Below are positions 1-37,580 of a DNA stretch of 64,000 bases, piece after piece (positions within the stretch are counted from its first letter, which is position 1; the number at the start of each line of letters is the position of its first letter). Below the pieces are notes generated by a model. It saw only the letters and a program-made list of their open reading frames with translations, had not been told where the DNA came from and made no database searches. The position numbers were made by a program, and so were the translations under genes. The DNA comes from Sphaeramia orbicularis (lineage: Eukaryota > Chordata > Actinopteri > Kurtiformes > Apogonidae): NCBI RefSeq assembly GCF_902148855.1, contig NC_043965.1, positions 25,935,523 to 25,999,522 on the forward strand, in the 5' to 3' direction.

Positions 1-223
1 GCACAAATTTAATTTAAATGATTCTGTCTCTGTGACCACTGCTCTGTTAATGTTAACATTTTCATTTTGCATAGTGGTCTACAGATGTTAAGCATTTTAT
101 TTTTGAGATTTGCATAGTTCCATAAGTATTCCATTTCATCATACTGATGGGGAAAAAAAGGTAATTTCATCATCAGATCAAGATAAATGTATTTTGTGTT
201 GTTTTATATATATTTTTTTTTTA

Positions 224-12433
<12,210 letters not shown>

Positions 12434-12597
12434 ATTTTCTAAACACCACTGGCTTTTGCTGGTATTCAAAAAGAACAGAACATTTCTTACCGTTTCAAAA
12501 TGTCGTAGTCTTTAAACTTATCTTACATTGTCTTGGACTTAACTGTCAAAAACACCTAACGCTAACTTTACTGACGATCACCAGCAACCCTGTTAGC

Positions 12598-12611
12598 GTT
12601 GCTATGACAAC
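12598..12611. promoter_or_regulatory. RFX X-box upstream of dnah10
   Basis: GTTGCTATGACAAC is a near-perfect inverted repeat matching the RFX X-box (GTTGCCATGGCAAC type). It lies about 165 bp upstream of the proposed dnah10 start codon. RFX2/RFX3, together with FOXJ1, are known activators of motile-cilium genes, so this is the expected promoter element for an axonemal dynein. Identification is by motif only. Confidence 0.75.
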
Positions 12612-12850
12612 CGTTAACACTGGGCAAAATTTCCCAGAGTCATGATTGAAAGGCAAACGTTTCATTATTACAGTTCTAATTATTAACTTATATGAAATGA
12701 AAAATCAACAAATAGGTTTATTTAATTTACAAATTTAATGAACCAGAAATGTAAAAATAGATGAGGAAAAGTTTAAAGCCACAAATACATCTTTTTCACA
12801 GAATACAATTCTTCTTCTAGGACTGTGACAAGTCAAAATCTCTGCTGTGA

Positions 12851-12852
<2 letters not shown>

Positions 12853-12938
<86 letters not shown>
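12853..12938. repeat. (TA)n microsatellite
   Basis: About 43 TA units in the dnah10/atp6v0a2 intergenic region. Confidence 0.97.
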
Positions 12939-12941
<3 letters not shown>

Positions 12942-14135
12942 TGAAAGTATGCTTTCAAAAATAATTCTGCCCTACAATGCACACTACAGTTTTAATACAT
13001 AAGACTGTGCATGTGTACATTCAACTTAAATAGCATCAAAATAAGGCAACTTTACAAACTTCAGTTTTCCAGGAACACAAATTTGTACACAATGGGAAAT
13101 TCTGTTGTTTTAAAAAGCTTAAAACAATAATATTTTATTAGAAACATCACATTTGAGAATCATCGATACAAGAGGAGACGTGTTGTGACATTTGTTCTGG
13201 CTGCAGGTCAGCACAAATGTCATTCAGAAAACAGAAGTTGGTCACTAATACTAATCTCCATTTTACACCCTTGTTCTTGTGCTGTTGAATTGGTGAAGAA
13301 ATCTGTAACATGGGTGTCAGAATTCAAATACAGTTTGTCTCCAGATACATAAAGAGTGAACACAATGTCTGGCTAAACCAAAGAGGTATCAGACATATCA
13401 AAAGTTATCTCATGATAACCGTCTTGTCATCTTGGCTCCCAACCACCAGAAAAGAGTCAAGAAAATATTGATTTTTTTTCTATTAATAGAAGTATACACT
13501 GAGGCAACTGTGAATTTATTAAAGTAAAAATTACATCCCAATAACATTCATCTTTAATTCTGCTTATACATTTTAAAAAATAATAAATTAAAAAAATAAT
13601 TCTGTTAAAGTATATACATCTTGTCACATTTTTGCCCAAGCACTTTTCAATGCTGAAAAGCCAAACATCATTAGTAGTTTTTCTGGTACTACAAGATAAG
13701 AAACCAGAAACAAAGTGAAAAATAACACAGTATGCCATATAACTGATAGACTGTACAGTCTCATTATCCAGTGTTTTTAAAAAAGGCAAAAGAGACCAAA
13801 TTAATCATACCAAAATTAGTGTCAACAGTAGAGGGAAAAAGAAATTGGATAAATCTTTGTGAAGCAAAATGTGATATAATTTCACAATTTTAAGTCTAGA
13901 AGCAAATCTCATTAAAAACACAATATCAACTAAAATTTAACCCTAACATGTCAGACCACCAACAGTTTGAGGGCATCCTTCACTTAGTTTTGTTAACATA
14001 CTGTATTCAAAGCATGTATCTTCCTTAAAATTGAGTTGTTTTGTTTTTTACTTTGGATGACGCTTTCCTTCATGTAAGTTTCATCAACCGCTATTGCCAA
14101 TAATGCCTAATAACAAAGATTTAGGGGTTTACCGT

Positions 14136-14141
14136 TTTATT
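14136..14141 (-). terminator. Candidate polyadenylation signal of atp6v0a2
   Basis: TTTATT on the plus strand is AATAAA on the gene strand, about 257 bp past the stop codon. It is the nearest canonical signal, but further candidates lie downstream (for example 13515-13520), so the real 3' end is not settled. Confidence 0.4.
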
Positions 14142-14397
14142 TTTTTAGTATAATTTTTTCCCCCATACTGTTAGTGTACTTTGTGCATAATACCCTGCAA
14201 TACATACCTTTGCACTAAATACAGAAAATTCTGATTAGCATATTTGATTCTATACCTTTTTCCCTACATGGCAAATGAGCAATGTGAAATGTATCAAATC
14301 ACTATCACTCTGTTGGAATACATCAGTCAACAGTGAACCCTGCTGGCATGTTCTGGCTTTGGTCAACCCTAATAATATACAGAGAGTTTTGTTTTTT

Positions 14398-27260
<12,863 letters not shown>

Positions 27261-28496
27261 TTTGACAGTTTACCTTCTCAATCGGGGAGCTAATGTTAGC
27301 AAATTAACAAGTTGGGTGGCTGTTGTATGAGTGAAATATAAGTTAAGTTGTTTTCGGTCAGTTAAACGTTATATTATTCGTAGCCCTTTACATGCTTAAA
27401 TGTCGACAGTAATATTTAACGGAGTTGCATTGACGCTTCCTTTAGCATTACAGATGAAGCTGTTTCTGCTAACGTTAGCTAAGGAGCTAGCCGGCAACTA
27501 GCGTATTCTTCTTGATGTCAAAACTTGTTTCGTCTTTGTTGAATCTGAAGACGTAAGTCCGGTTTTAAGACCGATGTCGTCGCATATCCAATAATTTGTC
27601 CATAACTCTTCCCATACTTTGTAAAGTTTCAGAATGGCGTTTACTTTGACATATCGATAGTACTCCACGTCACTTCACTTCACACTGTTGAATACGATCA
27701 ACTTCCACAGCAGCGAAATGTACCTTTGACCAATGACCGCCGCCTCCCGGAGTCTGCGCACTAGACGTCTGTGAAAGAACTGAGGGTTAGTTATACCCTC
27801 ATCTATGTCTGAAGGTGAATAGCGGCAGCGCTCTTCACCATAGAAAACATGCTCTGAACAGACTGTACAATTAAATCCAGTCTTAATTTGATTATTTTTA
27901 TAAATTATATCTTACCACAAAATCTACCAATATTATTCTAAAAAGTTTTACGCTTTATAATTTATTTGGAGACTATTTGTAAGTATTGATGGTGCTGTTG
28001 GAGCACCTCAGTGACCAAATGTCTTGTCCTAGTGTAATACTGTGGACATTTCATAAAGTTGTAGTAAATGTCCGAAAACTACTCTTTGTGCAGGCCTTTT
28101 TTGCAGTTCACTTAAAAATCTGAGGGAATTTACAGTACAGTACATTGCTTTTGACCCCTAACAAATTTGAGCTTCACACTGGGCAAAAAATGGGATGAAT
28201 ATTATATCAGTGATATGTGATTTCATGACAGTCAATGTAAAATGTAGTCTTGCAGTTTGTGAAGGTCATTTGTGCTTTCTGACTCTGAAAACTGCAGTTA
28301 TCATCAATGTAACAAATACCATCTGAACAATGAAAACTCTGGTTTCAAGAACAACGTAACAATATCACAGATAACACAGTAACAAATACAATAGTCTTCA
28401 TTTTTGAAATAACTAAAAATCTAAAGTATCTGTAAGAATGATGATATGATGAACATGGTGAATTATTGAACCCAAGAAACACTGGTAGAAAAAATA
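27261..28496. other. Intergenic: atp6v0a2 promoter side and tctn2 3' flank
   Basis: The 5' UTR and promoter of atp6v0a2 lie at the left end (GC content rises to about 27800). No TATA box or CLEAR (TCACGTGA) motif was seen near the start. From about 27800 to 28496 the sequence is AT-rich and empty as far as I can see. Confidence 0.6.
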
Positions 28497-28502
28497 TTTA
28501 TT
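28497..28502 (-). terminator. Polyadenylation signal of tctn2
   Basis: TTTATT on the plus strand reads AATAAA on the gene strand, about 170 bp past the tctn2 stop codon. It is the nearest canonical signal and would give a short 3' UTR. Confidence 0.6.
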
Positions 28503-28672
28503 CTTTACAAAAGTTTGTACCAACACGAGTATTTACACAAGCTTACCAGAAATAATTAATAATATAAACATTGCCTACTAATTTAAAAAAAAAAAAAAAA
28601 TCAGTGATGCCCCACTCTCCTTTTATCCTTCCGCTTATATCGTCTGCTGCATTTCCAGCAAGTGTTTGGGTT

Positions 28673-31600
28673 TTACAGTGAATTCCACACCTGTCTGATT
28701 TGTCTCCATGGAGTTCCAAGAACCGAAGCAGCAATAAAGAAGAAAACCAAAATAAGGCCTTTAGCCAGTGACTGAGAATATGGCTCACCTGTGAAAAAGA
28801 AAATGAAATTAGAATCTACCATCATATTGAGGCACTCTGTCTTACATGTTTTACAACACTGCACTGAGCTCAACTTTATAAATTTGCAGATAAGGCTGCA
28901 TGGTTCTTTCCCATTTTACAGTTGTTCCGATAAGATTGCAGGAGCCAAGGGGAGGAAATATACAAAAGAGGCTATATCTTCTTGTTTTTATTCAAAATAA
29001 TATTGTAGTAACATTCTGTTCATCTTTACTACATCTTATAAACCTGAAAATGTTGATCAACCATTTACAGACTGTGTTAAAATGTATATCCTTTCTGACA
29101 CAAAAAACATTAAATTAAAATACACCTCAATAATAAATCTAATTCAATCCATATTATATGTATTTGCCAATGCTATCATTTCATCTTTCATGATGGGATT
29201 AGTCATTTTAACTAAAACCAAACAACTAAAAGAAATGCTGCCAACTGTAGATGACTGAACAGGAGAAGAGAGGAAGATTTCCCACCTGTATAAAACTTTG
29301 TCATAGGGAAGGCAAGTTCAGGCCAACAGATGTCATTCCTGTTACAGTCATACTCTGTGAAGTTGATCTGAAACCTGCAAAATAAATAAAATAGACCGAC
29401 ACACTCTGTCAGGCAGCTGATGCAGAAGTAACATACAGTATTTGACTCCCAGAAACAGGTATTTTGTGAGAGAAGTCTCACTCTCTGAGGAATCACCTGG
29501 TTTTTGGTGGTCCTGTGTTGAGGAGAATGTCAGTGAAGGTGACTGAGGAGGTGATGGGGAACAGCTGGGTCTCTGTTGGGTCGACACACACAGAGATGTC
29601 CCCCCCTCCACACTCCAGTCTCCAGCTGGACATACTGTGACTAGGACAAATACAGAATAATACTCATGGTAACTTTATTCAATCTTACTTGAGAAGATTG
29701 TGAATTAAAATAAATAAAACACATTTATACTCACTTTATTTGTACAGATCTGATATACTTTTGAGGAACGCCATCTACTACACCAGTGACAAGACTCAAA
29801 ACATGGATGTGCAGATGGGATGGAATATCACTGCATGAACTATTTGTGTCTTCCTTGGGCATGCTTGAGTTCAGGCTTCCAACTGGAAATTGTATGTCAC
29901 ACGCAATGCTCAGTTAAATGGAAGAGAGTAAACTTTATATGAATTAATTTTCAAAAAAGAAAGTAAACATGACGAACGGTTAATTAACAAATGTATATTG
30001 TAATTGTCTTGTATTTACTTACAGCTTATATTAACCCAGTCTGTCATTGTTAGAGCATCTGGTCGTCCATTTTTAGATACATATGTGGCTTCAACCAAAG
30101 CTCTCTGAAGAGAAGTTACAGCCTCTCTAAAATGAAGAAAAATATTTTAATGTGTGAGAAAAATGTATTTACATTTACATATACAGTAGTAACTGAACCC
30201 TGGAACTCACCTCAGAAGGTCACACTGAGTGAGATTCTGCTGGCTGACAGGTAGCAGACATCCTGATGTCGAATTCTCACCAAAAAGAATGGGTTTCTTC
30301 TCAGCAGTGGAGCAGAGTCCATTATTCACTGTTAAGGATCAAAAAAACATATTGTGCCTTTTTTGTAAAGTACACCATTAATTAATGACACAAGTTCTGA
30401 CTGCTGAGAAACTAAGAAGTACCTGGTCTCCAAAGGTTGATTGATGTCCTTTGTATTGAGTCTGTATTATTCTCCACGAAAGAATCCATGATTCCACCAA
30501 TAACAGGCTTTCCCACCTGATATCCTGTAATTACAAATTCCATGTAAACCACAGTACCATGTATTTTTGAATCATCTTGATGACTATTAGTGGATTAAAT
30601 ATTGCCTCTTGCTCTTACCTGGGTTCCCTGAGTTGGGCTCACCCATGAATTCTCCATTTAGAAACACAGCAGAATACCTTGTAGTTACTGCCACTGTTAA
30701 GGACATAGAATAAAATGAGCCCATACTTCAGCAAACATCCATCAATTTGTACTCCTCATAAAAAAGTTGTTGCAAATGTAATGGCTTCTTACCACTATCA
30801 TTCAGAGTGACAGTTCCAACAGTGCGTGTTAATGTGGTCTGTGTAATGCCATTTCCTCTCCAGTAGAATTTGTAATCCAAGGCCAAGGTCATATTTTCAC
30901 ATACCTGTCCTACTTTTTTAAGGAAATAAAATACATTAAAATATCTCGATGTAAAATTAAATGCAATCTTAAAAGTTGCTACTCTCTCCGTACCTGAAGA
31001 ACCAAGAACCCCGGTGCTTGAAATAAACTGTCTCAAGTCGGTGGCAACTTCATCACTTACATCAACTGGAACATCATCTGTAGTAATTTAGAAAATAGTG
31101 TAAACAGGTGGGAATATGGATTAAATACCTCTAGAATGTGATTTTACACATCTGTGGAAAAACATACCCCCTTCCCCACCATTGATGGTTATCATCAAAT
31201 CTGTTGGTACTGTCTGCAGGGGAGATCCAGTGGGACAGGAGCGCAACAGGGTGATGCACTCAACATCAAAGTTTTTCAAAAAGGCAACAGGAGCATTGTT
31301 CACACATCGGCCATTAATTTTCTGTTGAACATAAATACAAGTGGTATTAGGTTTTTTTTCTATCTGTCAATAAACACAATTTAGTAACAAAAGGTTCATT
31401 TAAAAAACACAAACCACATAGTTTACCTGGGGAACAGTAAAGTACTCGTCATTTATTGTCAAAATGGGACTTCCTTCCATGTACGCGTTTGTTGGTACTG
31501 GTGCTGACAAAACAGGGCTTCCAAAGGATGGGCCAGGCTTTGGCGTACTAGCAAGGTTAAATAGGAAAAAAATGTATGATGAAAATATGACCACCTACAG

Positions 31601-33138
31601 CCCAAAATTTACATATATGTTACAGTTTGGTCAGTGTTCTCACATTGTGTCTCCTTGGTAAAACAACCCAAGGTAAGGATTATTTTCAGGTGGAGAGGTG
31701 ACACATAGAAAAGGAAACCAATCTGGGGAGTTTTCAGAGGATTGGACAGAACACTGATAGTCCGGAGGGGGAGTAACCTGTCCACCAAAGGGCCCTGGGA
31801 GACAATGGGCCTGGAACAGCTTCAAGTCCTCAGTAGAACAATCCTGTTACCAGGAAATAAAAACAGGTTCATGTCATGAAGTAGGTGCTGTATATCTGAG
31901 ATAAATGTACAACTCCCTGGCTAATAGTATGTAAGAACCTGAGGGATGTAAATACCTTATCACAGCAACATCTCACATCACAAGCTCTGAATGTGAGATC
32001 ACAAGGACAGGAACCCAGTGGCTGGTACACTTGGTTTGGAATGATGGTTTTATTATCTGAAATGGATTGGAAAATACTGCAAATTGCTATTCTTTGTATC
32101 AAAAATTCCACTATGATCAGATTTGAGGATCTTTTGACTTACCAAATCCATCGTTAGCAGGAAACAACTGGGCATATATCTCGGCCTGGATAAGTAATGA
32201 TGCCAGGGATGTACTGCCCACACATGCAGACACCTGAAGGGTCTCCAGAACACACAGTGGCTTTATACAACAGTCTGTGTCTGTCTCATTGTCCCCACAC
32301 AAACGCAGACTTCTATTAAGTCGTAGCTGGACCTGAATGGCAGTCTGTGGAACCAAAAAAATGACATGAACATGAGAAGAAAGGAAATGAAAAGTACAAA
32401 TACACTCTGTCCAACATCCACACTAAATTAGAATGTCTATACATTAGGTTTGGAGCATTCTACTTATTTTGACACCTATGGATAGGAAAATTAAGGGTTA
32501 TTTCAGCAATATAAAGATACTAAAAATGGGAACAGTGGATTTGGGGCTTCATACCTTTCCCATCGGCTCCGTTGTAAGTTTCCACTGTGTTACCCCAGGT
32601 AAACATGATGGAGGACCAAAGCGACCTGTAAAGCAAAAAATATCTTATCACAGTTTACTAATAATAACTATAACTAATGGTTATGACTTAGTAATAATTC
32701 TTATTGTAGGGAAAGTATGTGAGCAAGTAAGCGGAATCATTTCGTACAGAGATATTACTTTGTTATTGGACTTTACAGCTTTACCTGTTGTGTTTGAGGG
32801 TAATACTGTCCGCAAATTCAGAGATATTTCCGACGCATTTCCAAGTAAAAGTGCTGAAACCGTGGGTCCAGTTGCAGTTACATAGGGCGGCCGAAATACT
32901 GTTGAGCAAGTGGTTGACATTTCTGTTCATTAGCTTTTTAACTTCGCTACTGTACTAGTTATAAAAGCATTAAAGCGAAGGTAAACGTTAGCTAAGTTAG
33001 GGTTAAAACAGATGAATGGCGGGTATAGTTAAAAGTCTTACCAAGTGTTTGAGTGTCAGAGAGGGAAATGAACAGCAGAACACACAGGAGACGGAATGAA
33101 CTGGGCGACAAAAAGAAAACATCTACTACGTTAGCCAT
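28673..33138 (-). CDS. tctn2: tctn2, tectonic-2 (complete)
   Basis: Component of the MKS/B9 complex at the ciliary transition zone, needed for ciliary membrane composition and Hedgehog signalling. 727 residues in 18 exons (human about 697). The start [20 protein letters not shown], followed by [11 protein letters not shown], is a signal peptide. The tectonic Cys-rich block [17 protein letters not shown] lies in exon 31956-32056. A C-terminal membrane helix ([15 protein letters not shown]) precedes the end [10 protein letters not shown]. Exons, high to low: 33138-33042, 32922-32785, 32625-32555, 32344-32143, 32056-31956, 31843-31644, 31547-31427, 31321-31168, 31077-30994, 30912-30793, 30693-30619, 30524-30423, 30328-30211, 30126-30023, 29882-29735, 29640-29497, 29374-29286, 28788-28673. 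The summed exon length is divisible by three. Tectonic family membership is secure. The assignment to paralogue 2 rests on the transmembrane tail and on atp6v0a2/dnah10 adjacency. Confidence 0.92.
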
Positions 33139-33342
33139 TAGATCCACTTCAGATTATAAAGTGGACATATTTGTAAACTGTTAGTGATGTCTTGGTAACA
33201 GACCGGAAATCTTCTTACTCTGAAAATCACATTGACAAATAAATGTATAAGACCGACCCCTGCTGGTCTGGAGTGGTACAGGTCTGTGATCTGCATTAAA
33301 CTGAGCCGAAGACTGTATAGGAAACCCTCCAGAGTCCACAGT

Positions 33343-33728
<386 letters not shown>

Positions 33729-35740
33729 GCAGCCAATGAGAGTGCAGCATCAAAGAACACCAGCCAATGAGAGCGGAGCGTCACAGAATGCCAGCCAATG
33801 AGAGCGCAGCGTCACAGAACGCCAGCCAATGAGAACGGAGCGTCACAAAATGTCAGCCAATGAGAGTGAAGCGTCACAGAACGTCAGCCAATGAGAGTGC
33901 AGTATCACAGCACATCAACCAATCAAAGCACATCATCACAGAACGTCAGCCAATGAGAGCGCACCATCACGGAACGTCAGCCAATGAGATTGGAGTGTCA
34001 CAGAGCGTCAGCCAATGAGAGCACAGCGTCACAGAATATCAGCCAATGAGAGCGCAGCGTCGAAGAACACCAGCCAATGAGAGGGCAGCGTCACAGAACA
34101 TCGACCAATCAAAGCACAGCGTCACAGAACGTCAACCAATGAGAGCGCAGTGTCACGGAACGCCAGCCAGTGAGAGCACAGCGTCACAGAACGTCAGCCA
34201 ATGAGAGCGCAGCGTCACGGAACATCAGCCAATGACAGCGCAGCGTCACAGAACGCCAGCCAATGAGAGTGCAGAGTCACAGAATGTCAGCCAATGAGAA
34301 CTCAGCGCCACAGAACGTCAACCAATCAGAGCGTAGCGTCACAGAATGTCAGACAATGAGAGTGCAATGTCACAGAACGCCAGCCAATCAGAGTAGAGCG
34401 CCACAGAATGTCAGCCAATGAGAGCATAGCATCACAGAACACCAGCCAATGAGAGTGCAGCGTCACAGAACGCCAGCCAATGAGAGCGCAAAGTCACAGA
34501 ACATCAGCCAGTGGGAGTGCAGCGTCACAGAACATCAACCAATCAGTGCGTAGCGTCACAGAACGCCAGCCAATGAGAGCGCAGCATCACAGAAGGCTAG
34601 CCAATAAGAGTGTAGCATCACAGAACGTCAGCCAATGAGAGCGCACCGTCACAGAACGCCAGCCAATGAGAGCACAGCATCACATAACGTAAGCCAATGA
34701 GAGTGCAGCGTCACAGAACGCCAGCCAATCAGAGCGGAGCATCACAGAACGCCAGCCAATAAGAGCGTAGTGTCACAGAACGCCAGCCAATCAGAGCGGA
34801 GAATCACAGAACATCAGCCAATGAGAGCGCAGCGTCACAGAACACCAGCCGATGAGAGCATAGCGTCACAGAACGCCAGCCAATGAGAGTGCAGCGTCAC
34901 AGAACGCCAGCCAATGAGAGCGCAAAGTCACAGAACGTCAGCCAGTGGGAGTGCACCGTCACAGAACATCAACCAATCAGTGCGTAGCGTCACAGAACGC
35001 CAGCCAATGAGAGCGCAGCGTCACAGAAGGCCAGCCAATAAGAGCGTAGCATCACAGAACGCCAGCCAATCAGAGCAGAGCATCACAGAATATCAGCCAA
35101 TGAGAGCGCAGCGTCACAGAACGTCAGCCAATGACAGCGCAGCATCACAGAACACCAGCCAATGAGAGCATAGCGTCACAGAACGCCAGCCAGTGAGAGC
35201 ACAGCATCACAGAACACCAGCCAATGACAGCGCAGCGTCACAGAACGCCAGCCAATGAGAGTGCAGAGTCACAGAATGTCAGCCAATGAGAACTCAGCGC
35301 CACAGAACGTCAACCAATCAGAGCGTAGCGTCACAGAATGTCAGACAATGAGAGTGCAGCGTCACAGAATGCCAGCCAATGAGAGCGCAGTGTCACAGAA
35401 CATCAGCCAATGAGAGCGCAGCGTCAGAGAACATCAACCAATCAGTGTGCAGTGTTACAGAACGTCAGCCAGTGAGAGCACAGTGTCAGAGAACGTCAAC
35501 CAATCAGTGTGCAGCGTCACAGAACGTCAGCCAATGAGAGCGCAGCGTCACAGAACATCAGCTAATCAGAGTGAAGCGTCACAGAACATCAGCCAATGAG
35601 AGCGCAGCGTCACAGAATGCCAGCCAATCAGAGCGCAGCGTCACAGAACATCAACCAATCAGAGCGTAGCGTCACAGAACATCAACCAATGAGAGCGCAG
35701 CGTCAGAGAACGTCAGCCAATGAGAGCATAGGGTCACACT
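33729..35740 (+). repeat. 31-bp minisatellite, about 65 units, one NF-Y (CCAAT) site per unit
   Basis: The unit consensus is about CCAGCCAATGAGAGCGCAGC followed by GTCACAGAACG, 31 bp. The span of about 2,012 bp fits 65 units with almost no indels. Each unit carries AGCCAATGAG or AACCAATCAG, both of which satisfy the full NF-Y consensus RRCCAATSRS. By eye, only about nine units have a damaged CCAAT. Many units also carry CGTCA (a CRE half-site), and units with ACGTCAGCCAAT place a CRE half-site against the CCAAT box. Blocks of five to six units recur at offsets of exactly 14 units (434 bp) and 32 units (992 bp). There is no conserved frame: 31 bp is not a multiple of three. Confidence 0.97.
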
Positions 35741-36217
35741 ACGTGAGAGCCTGATCCTTAGTTTTTCTCTTTCCTGTTGTGCTGTTACACAGTTATAGCG
35801 AACATTTTTTGTAATAAATAACTTATATATACAAATGCAATGTAGAAGAACATCTTTTTCATCCAAATACATGCAGTACGTATATTGTTGAAATAGCATT
35901 AAATATTTCTTTGTTTGGGTTGAGTCGTTGACTCCACAGAGTACAGATGTTGATACAATAACAATGTTACAATGCTAATACATATGTTATTTAATGTATA
36001 ACTACATTTTAATAAAGTGTTTAACTATTATGGACTAAAAAGGAATATGAATAATCCTCGACACATGCCTTGACTTTATGATGAATTGTTCTTTAGTGCT
36101 CATGATTTTGATAAAAATGCTAAAATATCACAAAAAATATGGAGGCTCTAAGCCTTTTAATGGTATGCAACATGCCCTTATTGGCACAAGTAATATGTTT
36201 ATCACTTAATTAAAAGT

Positions 36218-36221
36218 GTCT

Positions 36222-36254
<33 letters not shown>

Positions 36255-36265
36255 GGGGGGGGGGG
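36218..36265. repeat. (TG)n-(G)n microsatellite
   Basis: TG repeats ending in a run of about 12 G. Confidence 0.95.
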
Positions 36266-36867
36266 TCTATGATCATCCTTGGAGGGGTCATCAGTGATTC
36301 AAGGAAGAACTACAGGTAGATTAAATAGTGCAGATATGTATCATTTTGAACAGTGTTTCAATTAATTCAAATCATTAACTGAAATAAAAGTACAAACATC
36401 AGATTGCTAAAATACTGTACTGCATGTAAAAGTTCTGCAATCTTTAGTAAAACTATGTAGTATACACACTTATTCTGGGAAATCCTCCTTTACTGCCATT
36501 CTTAGGAGAAAAAAATATTTTATGCGTTGCTAAAAACAGCAGAATTTCATCTTTGTGACTATGTATTTTCCAAATAATCCAAGACCGTTCTAAAGAAGAC
36601 CAGTATTTTCTCAGTACATGAAAGACCACTTAATCCTGCAGTTTATCTCAAACAGCAAAAACATTTGGAGATATGCATATGTTTTCACTCGACAGGAATG
36701 TTATCAGAACACACAACTTACACTGTCAGAAAAATGTAGCAAAGCGCAAAGTACAGGGTTTGTACTTTGAGATGCTGTAGAGTAGGAGTAAAAAGTGCCA
36801 TAAACTGTAAATAGGCAAGTAAAGTAAAGCTCTATAAATACAGTAAGTATAAGATCAAATGATCAAA

Positions 36868-37190
36868 TCAAATGTATTTTATTGTTCCCCAGGGGAAATT
36901 TGTTGTGGGCAAAGTGCTGAACAACTGTAGAATAATATGTGCAATATGTGTAGACAGTACAATTACACACATGCAAAAAGAGATTATGACAGACTAAAAA
37001 CAACTGAGCTCAAACCAATCAACAATATGTGCATAAGATTACGAGAGAAATAAATAAATTATGATTATACTAAAACCAGCTGTCCAAAACTGTAATCATA
37101 ACATACATAAAATCCATAAAAACAACCCTAAGAACAAAATAAAATGACTAACAGTACTAAAAACCAGCATTGGATTATTATTGAATTATT
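36868..37190 (-). repeat. LINE-like 3' end remnant
   Basis: Reverse-complemented, it ends TTTCCCCTGGGGAACAATAA, the same TTCCCC...GGGGA...AATAAA tail style as at 24424-24490. It is a 5'-truncated piece with no open frame. Confidence 0.45.
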
Positions 37191-37198
37191 CAGCAGCT

Positions 37199-37580
37199 AG
37201 GGCGACACAGTGGTGCAGTGGTTAGCACTTGTGCCTCACAGCAAGAAGGTCCTGGGTTCAATTCCAACACCAGCCGGCGGGGGGTGGGACCTTTCTGTGT
37301 GGAGTTTGCATGTTCTCCCCATGTCTGCGTGGGTTCTCTCCGGGTACTCTGGCTTCCTCCCACCATCCAAAGACATGCACTGATAGGTTAATTGGTTAAT
37401 CTAAATTGCCCATAGGTGTGAATGTGACAGTGATTGATTGTCTCTATATGTTCAGCCCTGTGATGAACTGGCGACTTGTCCAGGGTGTACCCTGCCTTCG
37501 CCCCTATGTAGCTAGGATAGGCTCCAAGCGACCCCCATGACCCTAGTGAGGATAAAGTGGTTTCAGAAAATGAAGGAATG
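37199..37580 (+). mobile_element. tRNA-derived SINE (near full length)
   Basis: The head GGTGCAGTGGTTAGCAC resembles a tRNA A-box region, and GGTTCAATTCC is a B-box. The body is the widespread teleost SINE sequence (GTGTGGAGTTTGCATGTTCT, GACTTGTCCAGGGTGTACCC), ending in a GAATG-rich tail. Flanks of about 15 bp, AATTATTCAGCAGCT and AATATTCAGCGGCT, form a slightly diverged target-site duplication. It lies just upstream of the THADA-like gene. Confidence 0.85.

Larger units (their letters stand above)
12612..14397. other. Intergenic: dnah10 upstream region and atp6v0a2 3' UTR
   Basis: No coding exon is supported here. The part next to 14398 must contain the atp6v0a2 3' UTR (minus strand). Candidate minus-strand AATAAA signals lie at 14136-14141 and 13515-13520. 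A (TA)n microsatellite occupies about 12853-12938. The rest is AT-rich and featureless to me. Confidence 0.7.
35741..37198. other. Intergenic flank with microsatellite and LINE-tail remnant
   Basis: AT-rich sequence with a (TG)n-(G)n run at about 36218-36265. At about 36868-37190 there is a minus-strand LINE-like tail (TTATTGTTCCCCAGGGGAAA). No gene is supported. Confidence 0.6.

Noticed and set aside
33185-33199. X-box at the tctn2 promoter
   Set aside because: Only one half-site (GGTAAC) is present. The other half does not match the RFX consensus, so it is too weak to list.
34914-35165. 83-codon frame of Ser/Gln/Arg-rich repeats
   Set aside because: It is a frame through the 31-bp minisatellite. 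The unit is not a multiple of three and other units break the frame.
33729-35740. CRISPR-like array
   Set aside because: Units are directly contiguous, with no unique spacers. The organism is a vertebrate and no cas genes are present.
37199-37270. tRNA gene
   Set aside because: The A- and B-box-like sequences belong to the head of a SINE. The rest of the body, the tail and the target duplication show it is a retroelement, and a full cloverleaf is not kept.
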